NCBI GenBank assembly: GCA_913063055.1
Contig: CAJXZK010000005.1
Coordinates: 1 to 46,799, forward strand
Length of the DNA stretch: 46,799 nucleotides
DNA from: an uncultured bacterium
GTDB taxonomy: Bacteria; Cyanobacteriota; Vampirovibrionia; Obscuribacterales; Obscuribacteraceae
Direction of reading: 5' to 3'
Part shown: positions 8,107 to 16,594 of the stretch, in pieces
Numbering within the stretch: position 1 is the first letter of the stretch
How the letters are laid out: every line of letters begins with the position of its first letter
Translations under genes and position numbers: made by a program
Notes under the pieces: generated by a model
What the model saw: the letters and a program-made list of their open reading frames with translations, nothing else
What the model was told of the DNA's origin: nothing
The model's database searches: none

Positions 8107-9368
8107 TTTGTTTGTGATTTCGTACTTACTGCTGGTTGGTTGTTCTGCGGTTGATTGCCTAAAACAGCAGTAATTTCACCGTTCTTTGCCAGTTCTTGGG
8201 CCAGCACTGAAATCAATTTGCCACCACCCCAACGGTTGAGGTGAACAGTATCGAGAAAATCATGGCTGTCGAAGCGCTTGTCGCCGAACAGATCGATAAA
8301 TGAGCCACCAGAAGCAACTGTTTCTGTCTCTAGATAGTTCTTGAACTGTGACCAGAAGGTCGGCGGTAATATATCGCGGTTGCTCTGTAGGCTTGGCATA
8401 CCCACTACTACTACTTTGATATCCTCTTGTTTGAGGAAAGTAAGAAGGGCATGGAAGTAAGCTTTCTCGCCGGCTAAGCAAGGTGGATTCGGATTCTTAT
8501 AGCGACGCAAATATTCTCTGGTATTGTCTATGAAGACATAGGGTGGCTCGGCGGGAACGCGCCACTGACCCTGGCGCACATCACCAGCTGAGCCCGAAAT
8601 TGCCTGTAGAACTTTGGTATTAACGGCAGTGCTATCTTTGCTCCCGTTAGTCTTTGGCTCTAGCACACCTTTAGCTTCAGGGTTGGTGAAGGTGGGCACA
8701 TTGGCTAAACTCGGAGGCTCATTGCCTTTGAGAATAGTCGTGACTTGCTTCAATGGCAGCCATTCTTTGAGACGATAGTCAAGCAAATTGAAGGGGCCAG
8801 CAAATGAAACTGGTGCCAAACTGCTGACATTGACATAGGGGCTGAGGAAATAGAAGGCATCGGTAGAGCTGGCCGATGGCAAAGTGTTATCGAGAAAATC
8901 TCGGGGGTTAACACCAATAATTACTGCTTTGGGTTTTTGTGCACCTTTAAATAGGGTGCGGGCCAGCAGATAGTGATCTGATACCATGGCCCCGCCCATA
9001 GCTAAGTTGAATACCTCTGCTTGCTTGCCGGTAAGGTTTTTAAGGGCCGCACCCAGGCGGGTAACTTCTCTCTGGTCGGTTGTATCGAGAGCTTCTTTGC
9101 GGTGCTCAGCCTCGGCTGAGAAGATCGCTGAACCCATTTGCGAGCTGCCTAGCAGTACCAAGTCGGGGCTCTGCTTTTTCGCTAGAAAGCTTCTGGTCAC
9201 CCACCAGATCCACGGCCCTTCTTGGCGGGCTTCATAGTTGGCCTGGCGCACTGATTGGTTGTCTAGAATTTTCTCGCCATTGAGCTTATTGGCCTGGAAG
9301 AGGCCATAGAGGGCGACGTTAACCAGGGCAAATAGGGTTAGAGCGAGGGGGAATGCTGGTTTGCTCAT
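8097..9368 (-). CDS. SGNH hydrolase-like envelope protein, paralogue B
   Basis: 423 residues with an N-terminal membrane anchor (about 5-25). Candidate catalytic residues: Ser75/76 in LLGSSQMGS, and Asp373/His376 in DTVHLNRWGG. The family marks GGAMVSD, GVNPRDFLDN and REYLRRYKNP are present. The ATG at 9366-9368 has GGAG 7 nt upstream, and the preceding paralogue ends only 1 nt earlier. Probably an extracytoplasmic acyl-handling partner of the MBOAT protein encoded upstream (family knowledge plus context). Compared with paralogues C and D it carries a longer variable insert between the PRDF motif and the YxxRY motif. Confidence 0.82.
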   Translation of the reverse strand: MSKPAFPLALTLFALVNVALYGLFQANKLNGEKILDNQSVRQANYEARQEGPWIWWVTRSFLAKKQSPDLVLLGSSQMGSAIFSAEAEHRKEALDTTDQREVTRLGAALKNLTGKQAEVFNLAMGGAMVSDHYLLARTLFKGAQKPKAVIIGVNPRDFLDNTLPSASSTDAFYFLSPYVNVSSLAPVSFAGPFNLLDYRLKEWLPLKQVTTILKGNEPPSLANVPTFTNPEAKGVLEPKTNGSKDSTAVNTKVLQAISGSAGDVRQGQWRVPAEPPYVFIDNTREYLRRYKNPNPPCLAGEKAYFHALLTFLKQEDIKVVVVGMPSLQSNRDILPPTFWSQFKNYLETETVASGGSFIDLFGDKRFDSHDFLDTVHLNRWGGGKLISVLAQELAKNGEITAVLGNQPQNNQPAVSTKSQTKWQ

Positions 9369-9369
9369 A

Positions 9370-10887
9370 TTACATCTCCGCGCCGTTAGTTTTGGCGCCG
9401 ATTTTAGTTGAGCTAGAGCTAGAACTTGAACCGCTATTTGTATTTAGTTCAGCTGGCACATACTGCAGAGCTGGGTCTACCGAATTGCCTATTCTTCCGA
9501 AGGCATTTTTTAGGCGTTCTTGCAGAACCTGGGGTTGAATTGTGTTGGTATCACTGAATTGGTAGTGGTTGGCTTCTTGTCTAACTAATTCCTGACCAGC
9601 CATGCGCAAGGCAAGGTTGGTGTGCGGAGCGTTTTTCAAGGTGTAGACGAGACTGTCAAATAGCTTCTTGGCACCGAAAGCATTGAGGTGTACATAGTCG
9701 TGGTAATCACTTTTGTCGAAGTGATTGAAATCATTAAGGTCATAGGTGGCAACTTTTTGATCTATGGCAAATTGTTGCAGGGCAAAGACAAATTTGAGGT
9801 AGGCTTCTGGTTTGAGAACAGCAATGTTTTCTTTGGCAATCGGCATGTTCACTAGAACTAGCTCAATCTTTTCTTTCTTGCAGAGTTCTACCAATTTGCG
9901 CAAGAAGTAGAATTGAGTCTTATAGGTGTGCCTATCTGGATGGCGATAGCGCTCAATGTACTCTACCGTGTTGTCGCGCCACTCTGCTGTTGCTTGCGCG
10001 CGCGAAGTTGGTTGGGTAATAATGGCCTGGCTATGAATTTCGCCCGGTTTGTAGAGGGGCATTAGCTTGGTTCTGTCCCAATAGGTATAAGCTTTCGCTC
10101 CCGCTGGAACTGGTGTGGCTTTGTCTAGTGTGGCCTTAATTAGATCGCCGCCCAGCATTTGAAAATCCACGGCGTGGTGCGAAACATAGAGATTGCGATT
10201 AATAAGCCATTCTAGGCGGCCCATGGGGTCGCGAAACAGTCCGGGGGCGCAATCGTCAGTGTTGACCAGGCGGTTGAGGAAGCGAAAAGGCTCCGTATCA
10301 GTAGGGCTAGACATTCTACTGTCGATGAAATCGCGTGGTGCCACTCCATAGATAACGATTTCAGGGCGATGGGCTGTGGTCAGCATACCCTTGAGAGTGA
10401 GGTAGGCATCTGAGGGCATCTGGCCAGGAGCGGAAAGGTTGTAGGTATTGAACTTGCCACCAAAGGCGGTGGTCAATTTGTCGTCCAGGTAGCTGGCTTT
10501 GTGATAAGTGGTGAGGTCAAGCTGTTTGTTGAGGTGGTTGGCATCGCAGCAAGAGACAGCGCTAACCATGAGCGATGAGCCAAGCAGGGCGACGTTATGT
10601 AGTTCTTTACTGGCTTTGAGATCGTTAAATGTCCACCAGGCCCAGCCTTGGTAAGGAAAGCGATAGGGATCGAAATCAATAGGTGTGTAGAAGGAGAGGG
10701 CGCAGTTGATGGCAAAAAAAAGTGCCAGGGCGACAGCGAATGAACTGGAGCGGCCGCGCTTGCGCCTGTCAGGAAATGGCAAGTTGAAAGGCGTTGTATC
10801 AGGATTGACGCGGCGGTCTTTCCCTTCACTTGCCACAGAAATGGGCTTATCTGTTGTTTCAGGAGCGATAAGAGTTTCAAGAGTCAT
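9370..10887 (-). CDS. SGNH hydrolase-like envelope protein, paralogue C
   Basis: 505 residues, the longest of the set. A cytoplasmic-looking charged tail (1-48) precedes a transmembrane helix (about 49-67). Ser104/105 in LLGSSLMVS and Asp397/His400 in DYVHLNAFGA are the candidate catalytic residues; APGQMPSDAY, YGVAPRDFIDS and VEYIERYRHP are the shared family marks. A C-terminal extension of about 85 residues ends in a serine run (SSSSSS). The start ATG overlaps the preceding gene's stop (ATGA, 10884-10887), so the two are translationally coupled. Function inferred as for the other paralogues: envelope polysaccharide acylation. Confidence 0.82.
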   Translation of the reverse strand: MTLETLIAPETTDKPISVASEGKDRRVNPDTTPFNLPFPDRRKRGRSSSFAVALALFFAINCALSFYTPIDFDPYRFPYQGWAWWTFNDLKASKELHNVALLGSSLMVSAVSCCDANHLNKQLDLTTYHKASYLDDKLTTAFGGKFNTYNLSAPGQMPSDAYLTLKGMLTTAHRPEIVIYGVAPRDFIDSRMSSPTDTEPFRFLNRLVNTDDCAPGLFRDPMGRLEWLINRNLYVSHHAVDFQMLGGDLIKATLDKATPVPAGAKAYTYWDRTKLMPLYKPGEIHSQAIITQPTSRAQATAEWRDNTVEYIERYRHPDRHTYKTQFYFLRKLVELCKKEKIELVLVNMPIAKENIAVLKPEAYLKFVFALQQFAIDQKVATYDLNDFNHFDKSDYHDYVHLNAFGAKKLFDSLVYTLKNAPHTNLALRMAGQELVRQEANHYQFSDTNTIQPQVLQERLKNAFGRIGNSVDPALQYVPAELNTNSGSSSSSSSTKIGAKTNGAEM

Positions 10888-12185
10888 AGCGGTGCTGACT
10901 CCTTCTGCTCAACCATGGCTTCTTTTCTGGTTGTCTGGCGGAAGCGATCGAGAGCTTGGCTATCAGCAACGTCGCTTGCTGCTGGGGCAAGGGCGGCCAT
11001 GCTGGCTTTATCCTTGGCCATGATTTTAGCAATCATGTCAAGCAATTTAGCGCCACCACCGGAGTGCAAGTGCACAGTGTCTTGGAAATCAGATATGTTG
11101 AAAGCTTTGGTTTCTTGCATATCGAAGAATGTTGTGGTGTCCTGATGACGTGAAGCTAAATCGCGCAAGCGGCTTCTGTACAGATTCCATGATTGGTCTG
11201 ATAGCAGGTTGCGGTTGATGTCGGTAATAGGCATGGCCACTAAGACCACATGTACCTGGCGCTCTTTGGCTGTATCGAGAATATCGGCGAGGAATTGCAT
11301 CTGGCCATTGAAGGTTTCCATCTTCAGCGTTTTATAACGCTTGCGGTATTCGCTGATATTGTCTTCAAACTTGGGACGGGCCGACTGGCTTTCGGGGCGG
11401 AAGAAACATTCGTCCCGGTTGATTTCAAAGGGGTGATAGTCAGGCAGGAGCAGGCGGCGTGTGGCCACAAGCTCGGCCCTGGTCTTATCTGTTTTTGGAG
11501 TAGGTGCTAATTTATTGAGCAGGGCGCTAATAGCGCGATCGCTGTTTTGAGCCAGTTGGTTCTTGGCGCCGTAGGTATAGAAGGCGCGGCCGAGTTCATA
11601 GTTAAGACGCTCTTGCCACTGGGGGACGATTAAATCGACGCGGTTGCTCCAGTCGCCAAAGCGCGATAAATACTGAAATGGATCGGTGGCAGCGGGGCTG
11701 GGCAAGAGGTTATCCATGAAGTCGCGGGGGCCAACTCCATAGACCAAAACTTTTGGTGCTTTCTCGCCTTTGAGCAAGAAGCGTGTAATCAAAGCCGCGT
11801 CAGAGGGCATTTCACCCGGTAGAGCAAAGTTATAGCTAGCTATTTTTTGACCGGAATATTGCTTGAATTTGTCTTCGAAATAGACGCTCTTATGATGCGC
11901 TGAGCCATCGATGCGGCGATTGAGGTGGTCGGCGTCGGTGCCATCGAGAGGCACTAGCATTAGAGATGAGCCCATGAAGACCACATCTGGTTTCTTCTGG
12001 TCCGAAAGAAAGTCTTTGATTGCCCAGGTTGTCCAGGTATTTACAGGGAAGTCTGTAGGTTCAGTTTGACCAAAAGAAAGATGAGCCAGACCTGCTGAGA
12101 GCAGTACAAAGCTAGCCAGTGCCACTAAAAAGCGGCTTCTGGCTGGCTTGACTGCAGTGATCTTAGTGTTGGTTGCGGATTCCAC
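10884..12185 (-). CDS. SGNH hydrolase-like envelope protein, paralogue D
   Basis: 433 residues. A transmembrane segment at about 18-36 is followed by FMGSSLMLV (candidate Ser73/74), PGEMPSDAAL, YGVGPRDFMDN, SEYRKRYK, and a C-terminal DTVHLHSGGG (Asp369, His372). This is the SGNH layout in a DUF1574/AlgX-like setting. Starts with GTG at 12183-12185, with AGGG close upstream, 16 bp after the MBOAT stop; its own stop overlaps the next gene. Being directly behind the MBOAT gene, it is the best candidate for the primary partner of that enzyme. Confidence 0.82.
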   Translation of the reverse strand: MESATNTKITAVKPARSRFLVALASFVLLSAGLAHLSFGQTEPTDFPVNTWTTWAIKDFLSDQKKPDVVFMGSSLMLVPLDGTDADHLNRRIDGSAHHKSVYFEDKFKQYSGQKIASYNFALPGEMPSDAALITRFLLKGEKAPKVLVYGVGPRDFMDNLLPSPAATDPFQYLSRFGDWSNRVDLIVPQWQERLNYELGRAFYTYGAKNQLAQNSDRAISALLNKLAPTPKTDKTRAELVATRRLLLPDYHPFEINRDECFFRPESQSARPKFEDNISEYRKRYKTLKMETFNGQMQFLADILDTAKERQVHVVLVAMPITDINRNLLSDQSWNLYRSRLRDLASRHQDTTTFFDMQETKAFNISDFQDTVHLHSGGGAKLLDMIAKIMAKDKASMAALAPAASDVADSQALDRFRQTTRKEAMVEQKESAPL

Positions 12186-12201
12186 AGTAACCCTGAACTT
12201 C

Positions 12202-13701
12202 TTAGAACTGGAAGTAGATGAACCGTGGCGAGCTGTCTGGGGAGAAGATTGTCAGCAAGCACATCAATGCCACCATCAAGCTAACCTGCACTGCCCATGG
12301 TGGGCTTTGATAGAACTTCTTGTCGTTGAGCCAAGTGATGATTGGTTGCGAGATCATCAAACCAGGCAAGAGCAGAAGTAATGCTGGGAAGATAATTGGA
12401 TCGCGAATTTGCAGAATTGCTAGTTGCGAAGCGCTGAAGTGCAGCAGTTCAACGGGAGCCATCACCAATTTGTAGATGATTGTTCCAGCAGTTTTCATAT
12501 CATCGGCACGGAAGAGTACCCAACCGATACAGACAATATGGAAGGTGGCGACAATGGAGAACCAGTGGTAGAGCTTGTGAGCAATGGTGCCTGATTCTTT
12601 GGAAGCGCTCAAGAACTTGTTGACGCCAATGGCATCAAGTAAGCGCAGGTATTCTTTGTGCAGAATCAAAACACCACCCTGGAAGGCACCCCAGGCGAGG
12701 AAGTGCATTGCTGCACCGTGCCAGAGACCACCTAAGGCCATGGTGATGAAAAGGTTTCTGTAGTTGAGAATACGTGAGCAACGCGAGCCACCCAATGGAA
12801 TAAAGAGATAGTCTCTTAACCAGGTCGACAAGCTGATGTGCCAGCGGTTCCAGAAATCGGCCACGTTGGCAGCCATGTAGGGCAAGTTGAAGTTGATTGG
12901 CACTTTATAGCCAAACAAAAGAGCTGAGCCGCGTGCTACATCTGTATAACCAGCGAAGTCGAAGAAGATTTGGAAAGCAAAAGCGTATGTAATGAGCCAG
13001 AGGTCTACTGATGAAAAGTTTTCTGGATGAGCGAAACCAGCCTGTACAACCAGAGCCAGGTTATCGGCCAGCAGTACTTTTTTAGCCAGACCCATGAGAA
13101 TCATTTGCATGCCTTCGTCGACATATTCCCATTTGAATTTGAGCTTTTCCGTTAATTGCGGCACAAAGTCTTGATAGCGCTTAATCGGTCCAGCGATTTG
13201 AGTGGGGAAGAAGCCCGCGAAAAGAGCCAGGGCTGAGAAGTTCTTAACCACTGGTTTGCCGCGATAGACTTCCACAGCATAGTGAATGAATTCGAAAACG
13301 AAGAACGATATACCCAACGGCAAGATGATATGCAGGTGGGGTTCTTTCCAATCAATGCCAGCCAGCGAGAGACCTTGCTTCACCGTGCCAACGGTGAAAT
13401 AGGCGTATTTGAAAATTGCCAAACAAATCAAGTTGACGGCTACAGTAATACCGAGCCAGCCCTTTGCCGTGAAGACATGCTTGCCGCTTTCAGCCTTGGC
13501 AGCTTTCTCTATATAAGGAACCAGAAGGAAGGTGACCAGGGTGAGGCCAAAGATCAATAAACCGTATATTGGGCGCCAGGAGCAGTAGAAGACATAGCTC
13601 GCCACTAAAAGTAGTGGCACCCGCAAGCGCTGTGGTAAGACCCAGTAAAGCAGAAACACCACGGGCAGAAAGACCAGATACTGCAGACTGTTGAATAACA
13701 A
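12202..13701 (-). CDS. MBOAT-family membrane-bound O-acyltransferase (AlgI/DltB-like)
   Basis: 499 residues with about ten hydrophobic segments. MBOAT hallmarks are FFPTQIAGPIKRY (about 164-176), NRWHISLSTWLRDYLFIPLG (about 285-304, His288) and GGLWHGAAMHF (about 324-334), where His328 corresponds to the catalytic His of AlgI. Relatives move acyl groups, typically acetyl, across the inner membrane for transfer to exported alginate, teichoic acid, peptidoglycan or other glycans. The start is TTG at 13699-13701, supported by AAGGAG 8-10 nt upstream and by the family-typical MLFNSLQYLVFLP N-terminus. First gene of a five-gene operon with three SGNH-like proteins and a TPR protein. Confidence 0.95.
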   Translation of the reverse strand: MLFNSLQYLVFLPVVFLLYWVLPQRLRVPLLLVASYVFYCSWRPIYGLLIFGLTLVTFLLVPYIEKAAKAESGKHVFTAKGWLGITVAVNLICLAIFKYAYFTVGTVKQGLSLAGIDWKEPHLHIILPLGISFFVFEFIHYAVEVYRGKPVVKNFSALALFAGFFPTQIAGPIKRYQDFVPQLTEKLKFKWEYVDEGMQMILMGLAKKVLLADNLALVVQAGFAHPENFSSVDLWLITYAFAFQIFFDFAGYTDVARGSALLFGYKVPINFNLPYMAANVADFWNRWHISLSTWLRDYLFIPLGGSRCSRILNYRNLFITMALGGLWHGAAMHFLAWGAFQGGVLILHKEYLRLLDAIGVNKFLSASKESGTIAHKLYHWFSIVATFHIVCIGWVLFRADDMKTAGTIIYKLVMAPVELLHFSASQLAILQIRDPIIFPALLLLLPGLMISQPIITWLNDKKFYQSPPWAVQVSLMVALMCLLTIFSPDSSPRFIYFQF

Positions 13702-13765
13702 GCTAGGTTCTCCTTGCTCAATTGTGTTGCCTAGAAGGCTTCACTCTAATGCGCTTGCTGTAATG

Positions 13766-13824
13766 ATTCTAGAAAGAATTCTCGAAAGCGCCATTATGAC
13801 GACCATTGATGACGTTATCAATGG
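13766..13824 (-). promoter_or_regulatory. Promoter with overlapping dyad for the MBOAT operon
   Basis: On the minus strand TTGATA (13816-13821) and CATAAT (13793-13798) are exactly 17 bp apart. A perfect inverted repeat CCATTGAT-N6-ATCAATGG (13803-13824) covers the -35 box and spacer, a position suited to a repressor. Just downstream, around the expected transcription start, is a direct repeat ATTCTAGAAAGA/ATTCTCGAAAGC (13766-13789). The translation start is about 65 bp below. The rest of the 298-bp gap (13702-13999) shows no convincing gene. Confidence 0.55.
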
Positions 13825-13999
13825 CTCGCAGTATATGATAAAGGTTAGGTTTCCAGTATGTCTAGCGACTGCCCGTTCTCTTAACCTAAAAGCTTTATAG
13901 TATGGCCGTGGCAAATCCTGTAATCGCAAGCTGGCGCGCGATCGCTGGCGCTTGACTGCTCGGGAGGCTATTTATCTCATAAACGAGAAAAGTGAGAAA

Positions 14000-14719
14000 C
14001 TACTCACCATTCTTGTCTTTGGTAAAGCCTTCGGCCACCAGCTGATACCCACCACCGTATACGGTTTTTATATACTTGCGCTCGCCTTTTTCCAGGCGAG
14101 TTCTCAAGTGGCGAATGTGTACGCGTATTGTGTCTACGTCATCGTCAGGTGAATAGCCCCAGACTTCTTCTAGCAATTTGCCAGTTGAGACCGTTTGTCC
14201 GTGGTGCTGCATTAAGCAGTGCAAAATTTCAAACTCAGTCGGGGTGAGCTTCTCTATACGCGAACCAACTTTGGCTTGTAAGTTCTCGGGAATGAGAGTG
14301 ATCTCACCGGCGGTGAGAATTTCAGGTAGTGATGAAGAGTGCGGTAGCGTGCCTGCTCTGCGCAGCAGGGCGCGAACACGAACTTGAAGTTCGGGAATAT
14401 CGAAAGGCTTGGCCAGATAGTCGTCAGCACCAGCATCGAAGCCGGCCACTTTATCTTTGGTTGTTGATAAAGCAGTGAGCATCAAAACAGGAATTGGATT
14501 GGTTTCGCGATTTTGACGCAAGCGCTGACAGACGGTGAAGCCGTCAAGATCGGGCATCATCACATCAAGCACAATCAGGTCTGGACGATTCTGGGTGGCC
14601 ATCGCCAATCCCTTGATACCATCTGGTGCGGTGATTACCTGGTGGCCAAGTAATTCTAGATTTATTTTTACTAATTCAGAGATTGAGAGGTCATCTTCGA
14701 TGACTAGAATTCTTGACAA
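14000..14719 (-). CDS. OmpR/PhoB-family response regulator
   Basis: 239 residues. Receiver domain (1-120) with acidic pocket Glu8/Asp9/Asp10, phospho-acceptor Asp52 in [13 protein letters not shown], and Lys in DDYLAKPFD; then a winged-helix DNA-binding domain with [27 protein letters not shown] and the wing [12 protein letters not shown]. Resembles the RpaA/RpaB group of cyanobacteria, but I cannot assign a specific orthologue. Starts with TTG at 14717-14719 with GGAGAG about 11 nt upstream. No histidine kinase is adjacent; it lies 71 bp behind the htrA gene and may be read from the der-plsY-htrA operon or its own promoter. Confidence 0.93.
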   Translation of the reverse strand: MSRILVIEDDLSISELVKINLELLGHQVITAPDGIKGLAMATQNRPDLIVLDVMMPDLDGFTVCQRLRQNRETNPIPVLMLTALSTTKDKVAGFDAGADDYLAKPFDIPELQVRVRALLRRAGTLPHSSSLPEILTAGEITLIPENLQAKVGSRIEKLTPTEFEILHCLMQHHGQTVSTGKLLEEVWGYSPDDDVDTIRVHIRHLRTRLEKGERKYIKTVYGGGYQLVAEGFTKDKNGE

Positions 14720-14790
14720 TTTTCTGCTTTCTCTCCGTACTTGTGGTCCCTGATAACAAACTTTCTTACATCTACAAATTGTTGGTTGCC

Positions 14791-15939
14791 CTAGTCTGAC
14801 ACACCGCCAATTAATTTTACTGGAATTTTCACTGCACGTCCGTTGCGGATCACAGTCAGTGTAACCACTTGGTTTGGCTTCTTGCTCTCAATGTAAGACA
14901 TCAGGCCATCTACAGTGTTTGTTTGCACACCATCAGCTTCCAAAATAATATCAGCGACGCTTAAATCTGGCTTTTGCAAGACTAATCCAGCGCCGATATC
15001 GTAAAGCACTATCTTTGCCCCTGATAGCCCAGCTTTATCAGCCGGACTGCCTTTGGCTACCTTCAGAACGCGCAGGCCAACTTCGCCAGCTGGGGTGACT
15101 TCGACCCCTAACTCAGGGCGCAAGACACGGTGGTAGTCCAAAATTTGGGGGATGACGTTCTTGGCAATGTTGATAGGAATGGCAAAGCCGACCCCTGAAC
15201 TAAGGCCATTATTTGTGTAGATAGCGGTGGTAATTCCCACTACGCGGCCAAGGCTGTCGAGCAGTGGCCCCCCTGAGTTACCAGGGTTGATGGCAGCATC
15301 AGTCTGGATAATGCCTTTGATGAGACGGCCTTTAGCTACCGGTATGGTTCGACCCAGTGAAGAGACGATGCCGACGGTCATAGTGCGGTCGAGGCCGAAG
15401 GGATTGCCAATAGCAAAAACGTGGCGACCAACTTCTAGTTGTGATGAATCTCCTAAAGGAATGATTGTCAGTTTTAGAGTTTCGGGAGGCTTGATTTTGA
15501 CTACGGCCAGGTCGGTCTGTTTGTCCACGCCAACGACTACGCCGTGATAGCTACTGCCATCCCAGAGAGTGACGCGCACGTGTTCTGAGTCTTCCACCAC
15601 ATGATAATTGGTAAGAATGCTGCCATCACGCGAGATGATTACACCGGAGCCACAACCCTCAGCGGTGTGATTGAGAATGTAGTCTTCGGCTGAAGCAACC
15701 GGTGCGATGTTTACTACGCCACGGTTGGCAGCTTTGTAGACCGCAATGTTAATGGCCTCATCGCTAGACAATGTGGTCGGTCTTTGGTCGCTGACAAAAG
15801 ATTTTTCTTTGCTTTTTTCTTTTGCCGCGACAACTGTCGTTTTGGGCTTTGCCGGCAGGCTGGGGCTATTGGCTTGAGCCGTTAAGTTAGCTGTTGCCAA
15901 AAGAGGCAAAAAAGAAATAGCGAGCAGTTTATTTTTCAA
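14791..15939 (-). CDS. HtrA/Deg-family periplasmic serine protease with PDZ domain
   Basis: 382 residues. Signal peptide 1-23, low-complexity Lys/Ser linker, trypsin-like domain with catalytic His113 (TNYHVVED), Asp143 ([10 protein letters not shown]) and Ser222 (INPGNSGGP), then one PDZ domain (about 285-375). One PDZ is the bacterial DegS/HhoA layout. Role: quality control of exported proteins. Its ATG at 15937-15939 overlaps the end of plsY by 11 bp, so it is translationally coupled to it. HtrA with plsY and der suggests co-ordination of envelope growth and maintenance, but this is inference. Confidence 0.95.
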   Translation of the reverse strand: MKNKLLAISFLPLLATANLTAQANSPSLPAKPKTTVVAAKEKSKEKSFVSDQRPTTLSSDEAINIAVYKAANRGVVNIAPVASAEDYILNHTAEGCGSGVIISRDGSILTNYHVVEDSEHVRVTLWDGSSYHGVVVGVDKQTDLAVVKIKPPETLKLTIIPLGDSSQLEVGRHVFAIGNPFGLDRTMTVGIVSSLGRTIPVAKGRLIKGIIQTDAAINPGNSGGPLLDSLGRVVGITTAIYTNNGLSSGVGFAIPINIAKNVIPQILDYHRVLRPELGVEVTPAGEVGLRVLKVAKGSPADKAGLSGAKIVLYDIGAGLVLQKPDLSVADIILEADGVQTNTVDGLMSYIESKKPNQVVTLTVIRNGRAVKIPVKLIGGVSD

Positions 15940-16591
15940 TGTTCACACTTTCAGTCGACATCAATTCTTTCGGCTTGTCCCCGAGTCTAGGTTCGGTGCC
16001 GGCAAGCAAGCGTTTGATATTAGAGACATGGCGCAGCCAAACGTAAAGACAGCCAATTACAGCATAAATTACGTAGGCATCTGGGTTCTTTAGCCACCAC
16101 ATAAATATGACATTGACAAAGGCTGCGGTGAGAGATGCTAATGACACGATTCGAGTGCTAAAGACCATGGCTAAGAAAGTACCGAAGGTGTATATGCCTA
16201 GCATTGGGCAAAAAGCAATCATAGTTCCCATGCCGGTTGCAGCGCTTTTGCCGCCTTTGAAGCCGAGAAAAATAGATTTGCTATGACCGACGATGGCAAC
16301 TGTTGCCACTACCACTGGTATCAGGTGTGGCATGCCAAAATAGGTCCACTCTAGAGCTTGTGGCCCTTTGTCTATTTGGATTGCGGCAAAGACTGGCAAG
16401 TAACCTTTGAGTACGTCCAAGACCATGACCAAGACGCCTTCTTTTTTACCGACACAGCGCCAGACATTAGTGGCACCGGTAGAACCAGAGCCTAGCTTGG
16501 TAATGTCTATGCCCTTAGCTTTAGCTAGCCAATATCCCGTGGGAATTGAGCCCAGCACATACGTGACTAGAATCAGAACCAGGGCTAACAT
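15929..16591 (-). CDS. plsY: Glycerol-3-phosphate acyltransferase PlsY
   Basis: 220 residues, five to six membrane segments. Transfers acyl from acyl-phosphate to glycerol-3-phosphate, the first step of phospholipid synthesis in most bacteria. Signature loops are present: GSIPTGYWLAK near the N-terminus, the GSGSTGATNVWR phosphate loop (about 35-46), and GFKGGKSAATGMG (about 109-121) with the downstream cytoplasmic acyl-binding loop. The ATG at 16589-16591 is 3 bp after the der stop. Confidence 0.97.
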   Translation of the reverse strand: MLALVLILVTYVLGSIPTGYWLAKAKGIDITKLGSGSTGATNVWRCVGKKEGVLVMVLDVLKGYLPVFAAIQIDKGPQALEWTYFGMPHLIPVVVATVAIVGHSKSIFLGFKGGKSAATGMGTMIAFCPMLGIYTFGTFLAMVFSTRIVSLASLTAAFVNVIFMWWLKNPDAYVIYAVIGCLYVWLRHVSNIKRLLAGTEPRLGDKPKELMSTESVNIEK

Positions 16592-16594
16592 AAA

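Noticed and set aside
13741..13929. 62-codon minus-strand frame upstream of the MBOAT gene (and an overlapping plus-strand frame at 13691-13900)
   Set aside because: No ribosome-binding site, unprotein-like composition, and it covers the promoter and dyad of the MBOAT operon.
13938..13945. GCGATCGC, the cyanobacterial HIP1 octamer (also at 11535-11542 and 35674-35681)
   Set aside because: I found only three in about 47 kb, close to chance; HIP1-rich cyanobacteria have far more, so it is no taxonomic marker here.
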